Source: Pasteurella bettyae CCUG 2042 (lineage in GTDB: Bacteria; Pseudomonadota; Gammaproteobacteria; Enterobacterales; Pasteurellaceae). From it: a stretch of DNA of 64,000 nucleotides. The stretch covers positions 124,001 through 188,000 of the forward strand of contig NZ_AJSX01000033.1 of assembly GCF_000262245.1 (NCBI RefSeq), read 5' to 3'. The number at the start of each line of letters is the position of its first letter. The stretch's first letter is position 1. The notes beneath the pieces were generated by a model. That model was given only the letters and a program-made list of their open reading frames with translations. It had not been told where the DNA came from and ran no database searches. A program made the position numbers and the translations under genes. This document shows, in pieces, positions 10,528 through 19,612 of the stretch.

Positions 10528-11946
10528 ATGAGTATTTTACAAAATAAAAATTTCGTAAATGCGCTTATTTGTGTTGCTATAGGAATACTCATTTGGTTTG
10601 CCCCAATTCCTGAAGGCATACAACCGAAAGCCTGGCATTTATTTGCGATCTTCGTTTCAACGATTTTAGGTTTTATTCTCCAACCATTCCCAATGGGTAC
10701 AACCGTACTGATTTCATTACCTATTGCAGTATTTACTGGAGTATTAAAATTAGGTGAAGCACTTAGTGGATATAACAGCAGTACCGTATGGTTGGTACTT
10801 TCAGCTTTTCTATTTTCTAAAGTGATTATTAAAACGGGGTTAGGCATTCGCATTGCCTATTTACTCATCAAATATTTTGGGAAAAGCTCATTGTCTTTAG
10901 GCTACATTATTGTCGTCACAGACTTAATTCTCAGTCCTGCAATGGACTCTAATACTGCACGTGCTGGCTCAATTTATCCGATTGTACGTAGCCTTTGTGA
11001 TGCATTCAATTCTACACCAGAAAATGAAAACCGTTCGTTTGGCTCATTCTTAATGCAATGTGAATTCCAAGGTAACTGTGTAACCTCTGCGGTATTTATG
11101 ACCGCCATGGCAGGGGTTCCACTTTCACTTTCGTTAGCACAAGAATCTTTCAATATTAGTATTTCTTAGGGAACTTGGTTCTTAGCGGCATTATTACCAA
11201 GCTTAATTGCAATTATTGTAACTCCATTTGTAATTTATAAATTATCACCACCAAGCATCAAAAAAACCCCTTTAGCTCGAGATCTTGCAGAAAAAGGTTT
11301 GGCTGAATGTGGTCCAGTAACATTCCAAGAAAAATTAACTTTAACTATTTTCCTATTAGCAATTCTTTTATGGTCAACTGCTTCATTGACAGGCTTCAAT
11401 ATCACTGCAATTGCAATGTTAGCGGTTGTACTTTCTGTAATAACAGGCCTAATTAATTGGAAAAAAGATGCTTGTACTGATAGTGCGGCTTGGGATACTT
11501 TTGTATGGATGGGTGGAATTATCGGTTTAGCTGGTTTATTAACAAAATTTGGACTTGTACCTTGGTTTGCTACAACAGTATCTGGTCACTTAACGGGTCT
11601 TTCCTGGCCTATGATTCTTGCAACTCTTGCTATTGTGTATATGTACTCACATTATGCCTTTGCTAGTGGCACAGCTCACGTAGTGGCAATGTATATTCCA
11701 TTCGTAACGGTATCTATTTCCGCTGGTGTTCCTCCAATATTAGCTGTATTAACTTTTAGCTTTATTGCCCCTATTTTCCAAGGTTTAACTCATTATTCAA
11801 TGGGTTGTGCACCAATTTACTTTGGTTCAGGATATACCAGCTTAAGAACTTGGTGGATTATTGGTTTCGTATTATCAGCTATCTACTTAATTATCTACGC
11901 ATTAGTCGGCCCAATGTGGTGGAATATTTTAGGACTATGGGGATAA
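10528..11946 (+). pseudogene. DASS-family dicarboxylate/anion:Na+ symporter interrupted by one in-frame amber codon
   Basis: One reading frame of about 470 codons encodes a CitT/SLC13-like membrane transporter with roughly 11-13 hydrophobic helices. It has the two expected motif repeats: AMDSNTARAG in the N-half and FASGTAHVVA in the C-half. Codon 214 (11167-11169) is TAG. Translation continues in the same frame with GTWFLAALLPS and no frame change. CitT-like proteins usually have SWG at this point, so TGG to TAG is the likely single change. GCGGAG lies 7 nt before the ATG. The halves as separate proteins (213 residues, and a remainder without its own ribosome site) are unlikely to transport. 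A sequencing error or stop-codon readthrough remain possible. Confidence 0.8.
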
Positions 11947-11951
11947 TCATA

Positions 11952-13043
11952 ATGAAACAATATGCATTAACAGGTTGTCGCACCTCAGAGTTCCGTAATG
12001 CTCGTGGCAAAGGTATTGAAGTATATGAAGTTGTCAATAATCAATGGCAACATCTTTATACCATGTCTGTACCTTTTGATAATCCTTCTTGGCTGACCTT
12101 TGACGACAAACGCCAACAACTTTACGTGATTTATGGTGATGGAGAAAAAGTCAGCCAATTTAAATTTAACAAACAAAATGGTCAACTAAGTTATATAAAT
12201 TCAGTAACAACAGGCCCTCGTCATCCTAATAAAGACTTACAACCAGAACGACGTAATAATCCCGTATGTTCTTGTTTAACGCCTGATGCACAACATTTAC
12301 TTATTGCTAATCATGAAGGCGGAAATATTGCCATATTAAATTTCGATGTAGATAACAATGTGGTGTCAACAGATAAATTTATTTTTATACCTGGTAAACA
12401 AGATCCAAGCTATCAAGATAAAAGTTTATCTCGCCCACATCAAACCTTATTTGATAATTCTGGCAAATTTATGTTAGTGCCAAATCAAGGTCGTAAAGCT
12501 GGAAATGGTATTGACATGGTGCAAGTGTATAAAATCGTCGGAGATGACTATCAACTAGTACACATCGCTATAACTACAGAGGGCTGTTGGTCTCGCCATA
12601 TTTGTTTACATCCAAGCAATAAATTCATTTATTGTGTAAATGAATTAGATTGTACAGTTACAGTGTTCTCTTTTAATGATGAAACAGGGGAATTAAAACA
12701 ATTACAAGAAATTAAAACCTTAGATATCAATAGCAAATATGATGTTAGTGAAATTCAATTACATCAAAATGGTAAATTTTTATACGTTTCTAACCGTATT
12801 CATAACAGTATTTCACTATTTTATGTACAAACAGATGGCACATTAAAATTACAGAAATGGTTTGAATCAGGCGGAAAAACTCCAAGATTCACGACTTTAT
12901 CACCAGATAATAAGTATTTTTATATTGCTAACGAAGATAGTGATAATATCGTTCAGTTAAAAGTTAATCCTGATAATGGTTATTTAGAACCCACAGGGAC
13001 TATTATTGCAAACAAAAGCCCAACCTTTATCTGTTTTATTTAA
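11952..13043 (+). CDS. Lactonase-family seven-bladed beta-propeller protein
   Basis: The 363-residue protein resembles the PF10282 lactonase family (6-phosphogluconolactonase YbhE/Pgl and carboxy-muconate cyclase-like enzymes). Blade-like repeats are visible: LTPDAQHLLIANHEGGNIAI, LHPSNKFIYCVNELDCTV, LHQNGKFLYVSNRIHNSI and LSPDNKYFYIANEDSDNI. The ATG at 11952 comes 5 nt after the transporter stop. A longer in-frame extension to 11805 only rereads the transporter in another frame. No signal peptide is seen. In this operon it probably opens or forms a lactone of the transported acid rather than serving the pentose phosphate pathway; that is inference. Confidence 0.8.
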   Translation: MKQYALTGCRTSEFRNARGKGIEVYEVVNNQWQHLYTMSVPFDNPSWLTFDDKRQQLYVIYGDGEKVSQFKFNKQNGQLSYINSVTTGPRHPNKDLQPERRNNPVCSCLTPDAQHLLIANHEGGNIAILNFDVDNNVVSTDKFIFIPGKQDPSYQDKSLSRPHQTLFDNSGKFMLVPNQGRKAGNGIDMVQVYKIVGDDYQLVHIAITTEGCWSRHICLHPSNKFIYCVNELDCTVTVFSFNDETGELKQLQEIKTLDINSKYDVSEIQLHQNGKFLYVSNRIHNSISLFYVQTDGTLKLQKWFESGGKTPRFTTLSPDNKYFYIANEDSDNIVQLKVNPDNGYLEPTGTIIANKSPTFICFI

Positions 13044-13069
13044 AATAATCATAAAATTCTCCACAAGTT

Positions 13070-13102
13070 GACCGCACTTTGACTCCAAGTGCGGTCTTTT
13101 TT
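13070..13102 (+). terminator. Inverted-USS terminator ending the accessory operon
   Basis: GACCGCACTT (13070-13079) and AAGTGCGGTC (13087-13096) form a 10-bp stem with a 7-nt loop, followed by T6. Two uptake sequences in opposite orientation make the hairpin. Confidence 0.9.
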
Positions 13103-13163
13103 CATTGTTTTTGCAACTTGGCGGTGTAAAATAAAATCCTACCATTTATCATAAAAGGAGAAA

Positions 13164-13556
13164 ATGATGACTAAAGTTATTCATACAGAAAAAGCCCCTG
13201 CTGCAATTGGTCCTTATGTACAAGCTGTCGATTTAGGTAATTTAGTAATGACTTCAGGACAAATTCCAGTAAATCCTGCTACAGGTGAAGTCCCTACAGA
13301 TATCACCGCACAAGCACGCCAATCATTAGAAAATGTAAAAGCCATTATTGAACAGGCAGGTTTAACCGTTGGTGATATTGTAAAAACTACTGTATTCGTA
13401 AAAGACCTAAATGATTTTGGCACAGTCAATGCGGAATATGAACGCTTCTTTAAAGAAAATAATCACCCTAATTTTCCAGCACGTTCTTGCGTAGAAGTCG
13501 CTCGTTTACCCAAAGATGTTGGTTTAGAAATTGAAGCTATTGCTGTGCGTAAATAA
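13164..13556 (+). CDS. ridA: RidA-family reactive enamine/imine deaminase
   Basis: The 130-residue (or 129) protein matches RidA/YjgF. This trimeric enzyme hydrolyses 2-aminoacrylate and related enamines to keto acids, protecting PLP enzymes. Visible family motifs are APAAIGPYVQA, TSGQIPVNPATGE and, near the C-terminus, the substrate-arginine segment FPARSCVEVARLP. Two adjacent ATGs exist. GGAG at 13157-13160 lies 6 nt from the second (13167) and only 3 nt from the first, so translation may begin at 13167. Flanked by terminators on both sides, so monocistronic. Confidence 0.95.
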   Translation: MMTKVIHTEKAPAAIGPYVQAVDLGNLVMTSGQIPVNPATGEVPTDITAQARQSLENVKAIIEQAGLTVGDIVKTTVFVKDLNDFGTVNAEYERFFKENNHPNFPARSCVEVARLPKDVGLEIEAIAVRK

Positions 13557-13576
13557 CTTATAGTACAACTAAAAAA

Positions 13577-13611
13577 TAAAAGGCAGATAAATTAATCTTC
13601 TGCCTTTTATA
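13577..13611 (+). terminator. Terminator after ridA
   Basis: AAAAGGCAGA pairs with TCTGCCTTTT across a short AT loop, ending in Ts. It starts about 20 nt after the ridA stop. Confidence 0.8.
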
Positions 13612-13654
13612 TATGGAAAACTTATACCAGACTTATCAAAAGTGCGGTCAAAAT

Positions 13655-14047
13655 TTAAAAAATTTTCTTAATCTCTTTGAAAAACTTCCAACCTTGTTTG
13701 GTATTCATTAAACGCATTGAATTATCTTTTGAGATATATCCCCCTTTCACTACATCAAAAATTTTTTGACTAGGATTAAGGTCAGATTTCAAGATTTCTG
13801 CCTGGCTTTTATCCTCTGATAAGATGACATAAATTGCCAAAGTTTGATTATCTGGATCTGCTAATTTAATATCTGCAATATCAAAAGGCCGAATACATTG
13901 TTGTTTTAGTTCCGACCAACTATAGCCAGCAGAAGAAATACAATTATGTTCATCACGATCAGCACCCACTAGTAGTGTTTCTGATTCAGCTGTAGAACAA
14001 GCCGATAAAACCATAACCATAGTTCCTACGAATAATTTGAATTTCAT
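13655..14047 (-). CDS. Small lipoprotein of unknown function
   Basis: The 130-residue product starts with a lipoprotein signal ending in the lipobox LSAC (Cys17), so it should be lipid-anchored. The ATG at 14047 has GGAG 6 nt upstream; an in-frame TTG 12 nt further out lacks a ribosome site. The mature part has two cysteines in NCISSAGYSWSELKQQC, then a short alpha/beta-looking region. I do not recognise the family. It lies just past the nlpD terminator on the same strand and may be transcribed separately. Confidence 0.6.
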   Translation of the reverse strand: MKFKLFVGTMVMVLSACSTAESETLLVGADRDEHNCISSAGYSWSELKQQCIRPFDIADIKLADPDNQTLAIYVILSEDKSQAEILKSDLNPSQKIFDVVKGGYISKDNSMRLMNTKQGWKFFKEIKKIF

Positions 14048-14062
14048 TTTATTCTCCAATAA

Positions 14063-14089
14063 AAAAGCTGATCCAACAGATCAGCTTTT
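14063..14089 (-). terminator. Terminator after nlpD
   Basis: AAAAGCTGATC pairs with GATCAGCTTTT around CAACA. On the minus strand the stem runs into a T-rich stretch and lies 14 nt past the nlpD stop. It sits directly upstream of the next lipoprotein gene. Confidence 0.75.
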
Positions 14090-14102
14090 CCATCAACCTA
14101 AA

Positions 14103-15374
14103 TTAACGTCTTGGTAAATAACGGGTTGGATCCACTGATTTACCTTTGTAACGAATCTCAAAGTGTAACTTAGTACTATTCGTACCAGAGCTACCCATTT
14201 TCGCAATTTGTTGACCCGCTTTCACTTCTTCTTGATCGCTTACAGAAATGCTATCATTATGAGCATAAGCACTTAAGAAGCCATCATTATGTTTAATAAT
14301 GATTAAGTTACCATAACCTCGTAATGCATTACCTGCATACACTACTCGACCAGCTGCAGCGGCATAAACTGGTTGACCTTTTGAACCACTGATATCAATC
14401 CCTTTATTACCACCATCGGAATCAGAGAAGCCTTGAATAACCTTACCTGTGGTTGGCCATTTCCAAGCAATATTAGAAACTGGCGCTGGCGTACTTGATG
14501 CAGTACCAGCTATCACACCACCGGTGGTTGCAGTAGCTGTCATTGTTCCTGCAGTTCCTGCTGTTACACCTGGATTAGCTACTGCATTACCCGCACTTGC
14601 CACAATTGGTCCTGTAGTATTAACTGTAGGTGCAGCAGCACCAGCAGAGGCTTTAACTGGTCCAGTGACTGTTCCATCAGAACCATATTGCGTACCATTA
14701 GCCCCTGCAGTATATGTAATTGATGGTTCAACTGGCACCTCTGTACATTGTTGTTCTGTCACTGTTTGAGTCTCAGTTTTACTTGAAGCTGCTGAACCAT
14801 TAGCAACCTTCAATGTTTGACCAACTTTTAAGTTATAAGGCTCTGACATGCCATTTAATGCGGCTAATTCTTTTACATCCATACCAGAAATATAAGCGAT
14901 TAAAAACATTGTATCGCCTTTATTCACCGTATAAGTGCTACCCTTATAGAAGCCTTTATCAATCTTACTATAATCAGGAGCATTCGTTGTTGAATTACGA
15001 GGAATCTCTAAATTCTTACTTGATGTTGCACCAGATTTGTCTATTTTTGGTTTTTGTTTCGTCACAGTTTTACACACTGTTTTGGTTTGTGGCGTAACAG
15101 AGGTTTGCACCGCAGGCTGAGTGGCTACTGGTGCACTTGGTATTGATGCTGGCATAGTTGGAGTTGTAGTCACAGGACCACTCATTGTTGCAGGCATTGA
15201 ACTCTGCTGTACTTCAGGTTGCCAGGATCCAGAAGAACTATTATCGACAGGTTGCATTATACCTGGGCTTAACGAACCATCTACACTTTCTACAGGTGCT
15301 GGTGAATTTGACGAAGAGCTACAAGCAGATAAAACTGCAATAGCAATAGGTAATAACAAAAATGATTTTTTCAT
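14103..15374 (-). CDS. nlpD: Murein hydrolase activator NlpD / outer-membrane lipoprotein LppB
   Basis: This 423-residue lipoprotein has a signal peptide ending in LSAC (Cys18) and a Pro/Ser/Thr-rich linker. A LysM domain (about 147-190: [13 protein letters not shown] to [10 protein letters not shown]) is followed by a Gly/Ala/Thr-rich linker and a C-terminal M23/LytM domain from about residue 320. The metal ligands are degraded: the usual HxxxD start is NKGID, and the usual HxH is LHFE. This is the non-catalytic NlpD/EnvC pattern, in which the protein activates AmiC-type amidases at the septum. H. influenzae calls the orthologue LppB. A small lipoprotein resembling its N-terminus sits immediately upstream. 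Confidence 0.92.
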   Translation of the reverse strand: MKKSFLLLPIAIAVLSACSSSSNSPAPVESVDGSLSPGIMQPVDNSSSGSWQPEVQQSSMPATMSGPVTTTPTMPASIPSAPVATQPAVQTSVTPQTKTVCKTVTKQKPKIDKSGATSSKNLEIPRNSTTNAPDYSKIDKGFYKGSTYTVNKGDTMFLIAYISGMDVKELAALNGMSEPYNLKVGQTLKVANGSAASSKTETQTVTEQQCTEVPVEPSITYTAGANGTQYGSDGTVTGPVKASAGAAAPTVNTTGPIVASAGNAVANPGVTAGTAGTMTATATTGGVIAGTASSTPAPVSNIAWKWPTTGKVIQGFSDSDGGNKGIDISGSKGQPVYAAAAGRVVYAGNALRGYGNLIIIKHNDGFLSAYAHNDSISVSDQEEVKAGQQIAKMGSSGTNSTKLHFEIRYKGKSVDPTRYLPRR

Positions 15375-15393
15375 TATTTATATGTTCCTTTAA

Positions 15394-15582
15394 TTATTTC
15401 ATATTTGCAGGCATGCTTTGTTGCTGAACTTCAGGCATAAAACTACCGCCTGCAACGGCTCCTGTTCCTTCTACAGGTTGCATAATACCATTTGGTAAAG
15501 CATTCTCATCTTTTACTTCTGGAGCAGACGAGCAAGCAGACAACGCTGCAATCATAGACAACAAAATTGCTAATTTTTTCAT
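15394..15582 (-). CDS. Short lipoprotein resembling the NlpD N-terminus
   Basis: This 62-residue product has a lipoprotein signal (lipobox LSAC, Cys17). The ATG at 15582 is chosen because AGGG lies about 9 nt upstream; an in-frame TTG at 15591 has no ribosome site. The mature part NGIMQPVEG...PEVQQQSMPANMK aligns with PGIMQPVDN...[12 protein letters not shown] in NlpD, 20 nt downstream on the same strand. It looks like a paralogue of only the N-terminal anchor segment, without LysM or M23 domains. Function unknown; it may be co-transcribed with nlpD. Confidence 0.7.
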   Translation of the reverse strand: MKKLAILLSMIAALSACSSAPEVKDENALPNGIMQPVEGTGAVAGGSFMPEVQQQSMPANMK

Positions 15583-15593
15583 TTTATTCAACC

Positions 15594-16169
15594 CTATTTT
15601 AAAATCAAATATGCGATCACTGCTAAAGCAACTACCGCCCAGCCAATCACTTCTATTGACTTACGTAGTTTAGCTGCGAAACGTTCACCGCCCCAAGCAG
15701 CTAATTTAGCGACTAATAAAAAACGTGCTGCCCGTGAAACAAAAGCAGTAATCACAAATGGAATAAAAGCCATTTGCATCACACCAGCAGCAATGGTGAA
15801 AACTTTATAAGGGATCGGTGAGAATCCTGCCACAAAAACAACTAAAATACCCCATTCTTTAAACCAAGAAATCGCAGTATCCCAATGTTGTTGATAACCC
15901 CATTTAATAATATAACTTTGCACAAAATCAAAGGCATAATAACCGATAGCGTAACCAATCATACCACCAATAACTGATGCAATAGCTGTATAAAGTGCTA
16001 ATCTGATCGCTGTTTTCGGTTTTGACATTGACATTGGAATCAACATCACATCAGGCGGAATAGGAAAAAAAATAGCTTCAATAAAACTGACTAAACATAA
16101 CCAAAATGTTGCAAAACGATGTTTTGACCACTCCATCGTTTTATCATACATTGCACCGAAAATTTTCAA
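15594..16169 (-). CDS. yqaA: DedA-like inner-membrane protein YqaA
   Basis: The 191-residue membrane protein has about four to five hydrophobic segments. It carries the DedA/SNARE-associated (VTT) features FIEAIFFPIPPDVML near residue 30 and FSPIPYKVFTIAAGVM near 120. The family has been linked to lipid transport or membrane homeostasis; YqaA itself is poorly characterised. It lies between surE and the short lipoprotein on the same strand, in the surE-yqaA-nlpD neighbourhood common in gammaproteobacteria. Confidence 0.88.
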   Translation of the reverse strand: MKIFGAMYDKTMEWSKHRFATFWLCLVSFIEAIFFPIPPDVMLIPMSMSKPKTAIRLALYTAIASVIGGMIGYAIGYYAFDFVQSYIIKWGYQQHWDTAISWFKEWGILVVFVAGFSPIPYKVFTIAAGVMQMAFIPFVITAFVSRAARFLLVAKLAAWGGERFAAKLRKSIEVIGWAVVALAVIAYLILK

Positions 16170-16210
16170 AATAATGCCCTTAACTATAAGTTGTGCATAG
16201 AACTGATTAA

Positions 16211-16951
16211 TTATTCACTTTCTAACCAGTCTTGTAAAGCCTTCATTGAAGGATAAGAGGTCATATCAACCTGAATTGGGGTAATTGACACATATCCGTT
16301 TGCTACCGCATCGAAATCAGTCCCTTCACAAGCATCTTTTGGCAGTCCTGCTGGCCCAATCCAATAGATATTTTCTCCTCGAGGATCTTGTTGTTTAATT
16401 ACTTCCGCTGCTGATTCTCGATATCCTAACCGACAAACTTTAATTCCTTTAATTTGTTCATAAGGAAGATCTGGAACATTAATATTAATAATTTCTCGAG
16501 GATTAAGCAGCTGTGTATGTAATTTAGGAATGAGATCACATACAATACGTGCCGCAGTATCATAATGCTGACGACCATCTAATGATACTGCAATTGCTGG
16601 TAAACCTAAGTGGCGGCCTTCTAATGCTGCCGCAACTGTTCCTGAATAGAGAACATCATCACCTAAATTTACCCCTGCATTAATACCTGAAACCACAAGA
16701 TCTATACGACCAGATAAAAAACCATTGAGTGCTAAATGAACACAATCTGCAGGCGTTCCATTGACGCAATAATTTCCATCATCTAAACGACGAGGACGTA
16801 AAGGTTCCACAAGGGTTAATGAACCTGAGGCAGCACTACGATTGAGATCTGGTGCAACAATAGTGACATCAGCCAATTTACGCAGTTCTACTGCTAAAGT
16901 TTGAATACCTTCTGCATGGTAACCATCATCATTAGAAAGGAGTATATTCAT
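16211..16951 (-). CDS. surE: 5'/3'-nucleotidase SurE
   Basis: This 246-residue metal-dependent nucleotidase dephosphorylates nucleoside monophosphates and short polyphosphates. The metal aspartates are in [15 protein letters not shown] (D8, D9). The conserved [14 protein letters not shown] segment and [12 protein letters not shown] and [19 protein letters not shown] motifs follow. Length matches E. coli SurE (253). It sits between truD and yqaA on the same strand, a classical truD-surE linkage. Confidence 0.97.
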   Translation of the reverse strand: MNILLSNDDGYHAEGIQTLAVELRKLADVTIVAPDLNRSAASGSLTLVEPLRPRRLDDGNYCVNGTPADCVHLALNGFLSGRIDLVVSGINAGVNLGDDVLYSGTVAAALEGRHLGLPAIAVSLDGRQHYDTAARIVCDLIPKLHTQLLNPREIININVPDLPYEQIKGIKVCRLGYRESAAEVIKQQDPRGENIYWIGPAGLPKDACEGTDFDAVANGYVSITPIQVDMTSYPSMKALQDWLESE

Positions 16952-16987
16952 TTTATTATCCGAAAAATTATATTATCTAATCAATTA

Positions 16988-18001
16988 TTAAATTGTTTCA
17001 TCCACCACCGCCAATTCACGTACTAAAGCGGTAGCATAGCTCCCCGCAGGTAAGTAGAACTTTAAGGTGAGTCCATCTTTGCCAAATGCCCATTGAAAAT
17101 TTTGTGGCTGCATTAAAACTGGACGGCGAGTTGGTTTCATACGTTGCTGTTTCATCAAGTGAATGATCTCTTGATGCTGCCCCACTATTTGATTTTCAAG
17201 TTGACAAGCAACTTGAGCGGTTTCCCCAATAAGAGGGGCGGTCAGTTGTAAATCTCGTTGTGCTAAACGGTTTTGCAAAATCGCTAAATCTTCATTTTCA
17301 TCTGCCACAAACCAACTATGTGAGCCTGTTAATTGCAGAATATCATTAGCTAATACTTGGTTTGCCACACCTTGTTGGATACGTTCAGACACGACCAAAT
17401 TAAATACTTCACTACGAGCTGCAGATAAATAAAAACTACGTTTTTGACGATCTTTAACTTTAATTTCACCTCTTGCCCAACGCATAGCTTGAGTAAGATT
17501 ATGACCATCTTTACCAAAGCGTTGTTCAGTAAAATAATTAGGAAATCCAAAATTTTTTATTTTTTCTAACCGCACTTTTAGTTCATCAGTTTCTACAATA
17601 TTACGCAGTAAGATTTCAAAATAATTACCAACTAAACTGCCTATACGAATTTTTCGATGATGTCTTGTTACTTGCAAAATTTCCACACCATCCATTTTGA
17701 ACTGACTAAAATCAGGTGTTGCTTGACCTGGCATTTGTAAACAAAACCACTGTTCAGTAATAGCTTTACGATCTTTTAATCCTGCATAGCCCATATTGCG
17801 CAGAGGAACTCTCGCAAATTTTGCTAATTGTTCACCCACATAAATGCTGTTGTTATTTGTTTTACGTACTTTAACTGCGACAAACTCTCCCTCACCTGAC
17901 ATTTCATAGCCAAGTTCTTCTTTCACAATAAAATCCGCACATTCTGACTTTAAAAGTGCGGTCTGTTTTGGTGGAGTTTGTAAATAAGCAAGGGCTAACA
18001 T
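16988..18001 (-). CDS. truD: tRNA pseudouridine synthase D
   Basis: This 337-residue enzyme makes pseudouridine at position 13 of tRNA-Glu. The catalytic aspartate is in YAGLKDRKA (D77), and [16 protein letters not shown] is the TruD signature. The ATG shares one base with the ispF stop codon, giving tight translational coupling in the ftsB-ispD-ispF-truD-surE run. Two USS copies lie inside the gene. Confidence 0.96.
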   Translation of the reverse strand: MLALAYLQTPPKQTALLKSECADFIVKEELGYEMSGEGEFVAVKVRKTNNNSIYVGEQLAKFARVPLRNMGYAGLKDRKAITEQWFCLQMPGQATPDFSQFKMDGVEILQVTRHHRKIRIGSLVGNYFEILLRNIVETDELKVRLEKIKNFGFPNYFTEQRFGKDGHNLTQAMRWARGEIKVKDRQKRSFYLSAARSEVFNLVVSERIQQGVANQVLANDILQLTGSHSWFVADENEDLAILQNRLAQRDLQLTAPLIGETAQVACQLENQIVGQHQEIIHLMKQQRMKPTRRPVLMQPQNFQWAFGKDGLTLKFYLPAGSYATALVRELAVVDETI

Positions 18002-18477
18002 TAGACTTTTACCAATAATGCTACAGCTTCAGTGGCTATGCCTTCACCTCGACCAGTAAAACCGAGTTTTTCAGTAGTCGTAGCTTTTACATTCACTTGC
18101 GTTAAATCACATTGTAAATCTGTGGCAATCACAGTACGCATAGCATCAATATGAGGACGCATTTTAGGGGCTTGAGCAATAATAGTGACATCCACATTAC
18201 CAATTTTATAACCTTTCTCTTGCACTTGACGAAAGGCTTCACGTAATAAAATACGACTGTCTATATTTTTGAATTGCATATCAGTATCAGGGAATAATTT
18301 ACCAATATCCCCTAAAGCAACCGCACCTAATAGGGCATCAGTCAATGCATGTAATGCGACATCGCCATCAGAATGGGCAATAAAACCTGTATGGTAAGGC
18401 ACTTCCACACCTGCAATTATCAATGGACGAGATTCACCAAAAGCGTGCACATCAAAACCATGACCAATTCGAATCAT
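18001..18477 (-). CDS. ispF: 2-C-methyl-D-erythritol 2,4-cyclodiphosphate synthase
   Basis: The 158-residue enzyme performs the cyclisation step of the MEP isoprenoid pathway, releasing CMP. The zinc ligands are in GHGFDVHAF (D9, H11), and [18 protein letters not shown] provides the second histidine. Near the C-terminus, [16 protein letters not shown] is the family signature. Length matches E. coli (159). It lies 53 nt after ispD and overlaps truD by one base. Confidence 0.97.
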   Translation of the reverse strand: MIRIGHGFDVHAFGESRPLIIAGVEVPYHTGFIAHSDGDVALHALTDALLGAVALGDIGKLFPDTDMQFKNIDSRILLREAFRQVQEKGYKIGNVDVTIIAQAPKMRPHIDAMRTVIATDLQCDLTQVNVKATTTEKLGFTGRGEGIATEAVALLVKV

Positions 18478-18530
18478 ATCTATTCCTTTCCTTTTAAATC
18501 ACCAATGAGCCTCAAAGCCCAGCGTGATAA

Positions 18531-19229
18531 TTAATATATTACATTTGAGCGACGGCTTAAATAAAACTCCACCAAAGCAAGATCTTCAGGACGGGTGACC
18601 TTTAAATTATCACTACGCCCCGCCACTAAGTGCGGTCGAAAACCAGAAAATTCCATAGCAGAAGCTTCATCCGTTACCACTAAACCTTGTTCACTTGCAT
18701 ACTGTAGTGCTTGACTTAATAGATCTACACGAAAAAATTGAGGAGTTTGAGCTAGCCATAATTGACTACGGTCTTCGGTTTTTTGAATTTGTAGCTGTGA
18801 TGTTGCACGTTTAATGGTATCCACAGCGGGAATGGCTAAAATAGCACCTTGCTCATCGGTAATTTGTAATAATTTATCTAAATCTTCATGAGTTAAACAA
18901 GGGCGTGCTGCATCATGAACGATTACCCAAGCCCTTTTATCAGTAATTACTTGCAAGCTATTAAATACAGAATCGGCTCGGTTAGCCCCTCCTTTTACCA
19001 CTTTAATTTTAGGATGCTCAGTAATAGCTAACTGAGGTAAATAGGGATCATTTTCGGCAACTGCAATAATTACTTGTTGAATAGGTTGATAACTCAATAA
19101 AACATCTAAGGTATGCTCTAATAAAGTTTTACCTAATAACTGTAAATACTGTTTTGGTTTATCTGCTTGCATACGACTTCCCACACCAGCAGCAGGAACG
19201 ACGGCAATAATTGAACGAGATTCAGCCAT
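18531..19229 (-). CDS. ispD: 2-C-methyl-D-erythritol 4-phosphate cytidylyltransferase
   Basis: This 232-residue nucleotidyltransferase makes CDP-methylerythritol in the MEP pathway. The CTP-binding loop is [19 protein letters not shown] near the N-terminus, and VHDAARPC holds the metal/ribose contacts. TDEASAMEF is typical of the substrate pocket. The ATG overlaps the ftsB stop by one base. A USS is embedded at 18628. Confidence 0.97.
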   Translation of the reverse strand: MAESRSIIAVVPAAGVGSRMQADKPKQYLQLLGKTLLEHTLDVLLSYQPIQQVIIAVAENDPYLPQLAITEHPKIKVVKGGANRADSVFNSLQVITDKRAWVIVHDAARPCLTHEDLDKLLQITDEQGAILAIPAVDTIKRATSQLQIQKTEDRSQLWLAQTPQFFRVDLLSQALQYASEQGLVVTDEASAMEFSGFRPHLVAGRSDNLKVTRPEDLALVEFYLSRRSNVIY

Positions 19230-19507
19230 TATTTATTTTCTTTTGAGATGCGATAGAAAGTTTCATTAGGCTTCACTAATTCATATTGTAACCGTGCACG
19301 TTCCTGAATTGCATCCACCCCTTCACGTAAATCTTTAATCTCCGCGGCAACCACTTGATTACGTTGTGAAAGCTTAGTGTTTTCTTCTTTATGAACAGCA
19401 ATTTCACTGGCGGTTTCTTTATAATCTAAATAGCCGTTTTTGCCAAACCAAAAATCATATTGGAATAATAAAAGCACCACAGTAAGAGTTAAAATTAATA
19501 AGCGCAT
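19229..19507 (-). CDS. ftsB: Cell division protein FtsB
   Basis: From the ATG at 19507 the product is 92 residues, the normal FtsB length. An upstream in-frame extension to 19603 has no family support and runs into a terminator. It has one N-terminal membrane helix ([20 protein letters not shown]) followed by a periplasmic coiled coil (about residues 30-70). FtsB joins FtsQ and FtsL in the divisome. It heads the ispD-ispF-truD-surE run and overlaps ispD by one base. Confidence 0.93.
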   Translation of the reverse strand: MRLLILTLTVVLLLFQYDFWFGKNGYLDYKETASEIAVHKEENTKLSQRNQVVAAEIKDLREGVDAIQERARLQYELVKPNETFYRISKENK

Positions 19508-19564
19508 TTGATTCTTTTTATATGGACTGAAAATGTCTATAGTGTAGGGGAAAATGAGGGATAA

Positions 19565-19600
19565 AAAAAGACCGCACCTATAAAAAGTGCGGTCTGTTTT
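19565..19600 (-). terminator. Inverted-USS terminator ending the nap operon
   Basis: GACCGCAC (19570-19577) pairs with GTGCGGTC (19587-19594). On the minus strand the stem is followed by a long T-run, 19 nt past the napC stop. One arm is a full USS, the other deviates by one base. Confidence 0.85.
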
Positions 19601-19612
19601 CACAAGATTTTA

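Noticed and set aside
11805-11951. Longer start for the lactonase gene, in frame from 11805
   Set aside because: The extra 49 codons read the end of the transporter gene in another frame; the ATG at 11952 matches the family start.
14449-15393. Plus-strand open frames opposite nlpD
   Set aside because: They are low-complexity Ala/Val/Pro translations antisense to the Thr/Ala-rich NlpD linkers, with no ribosome sites.
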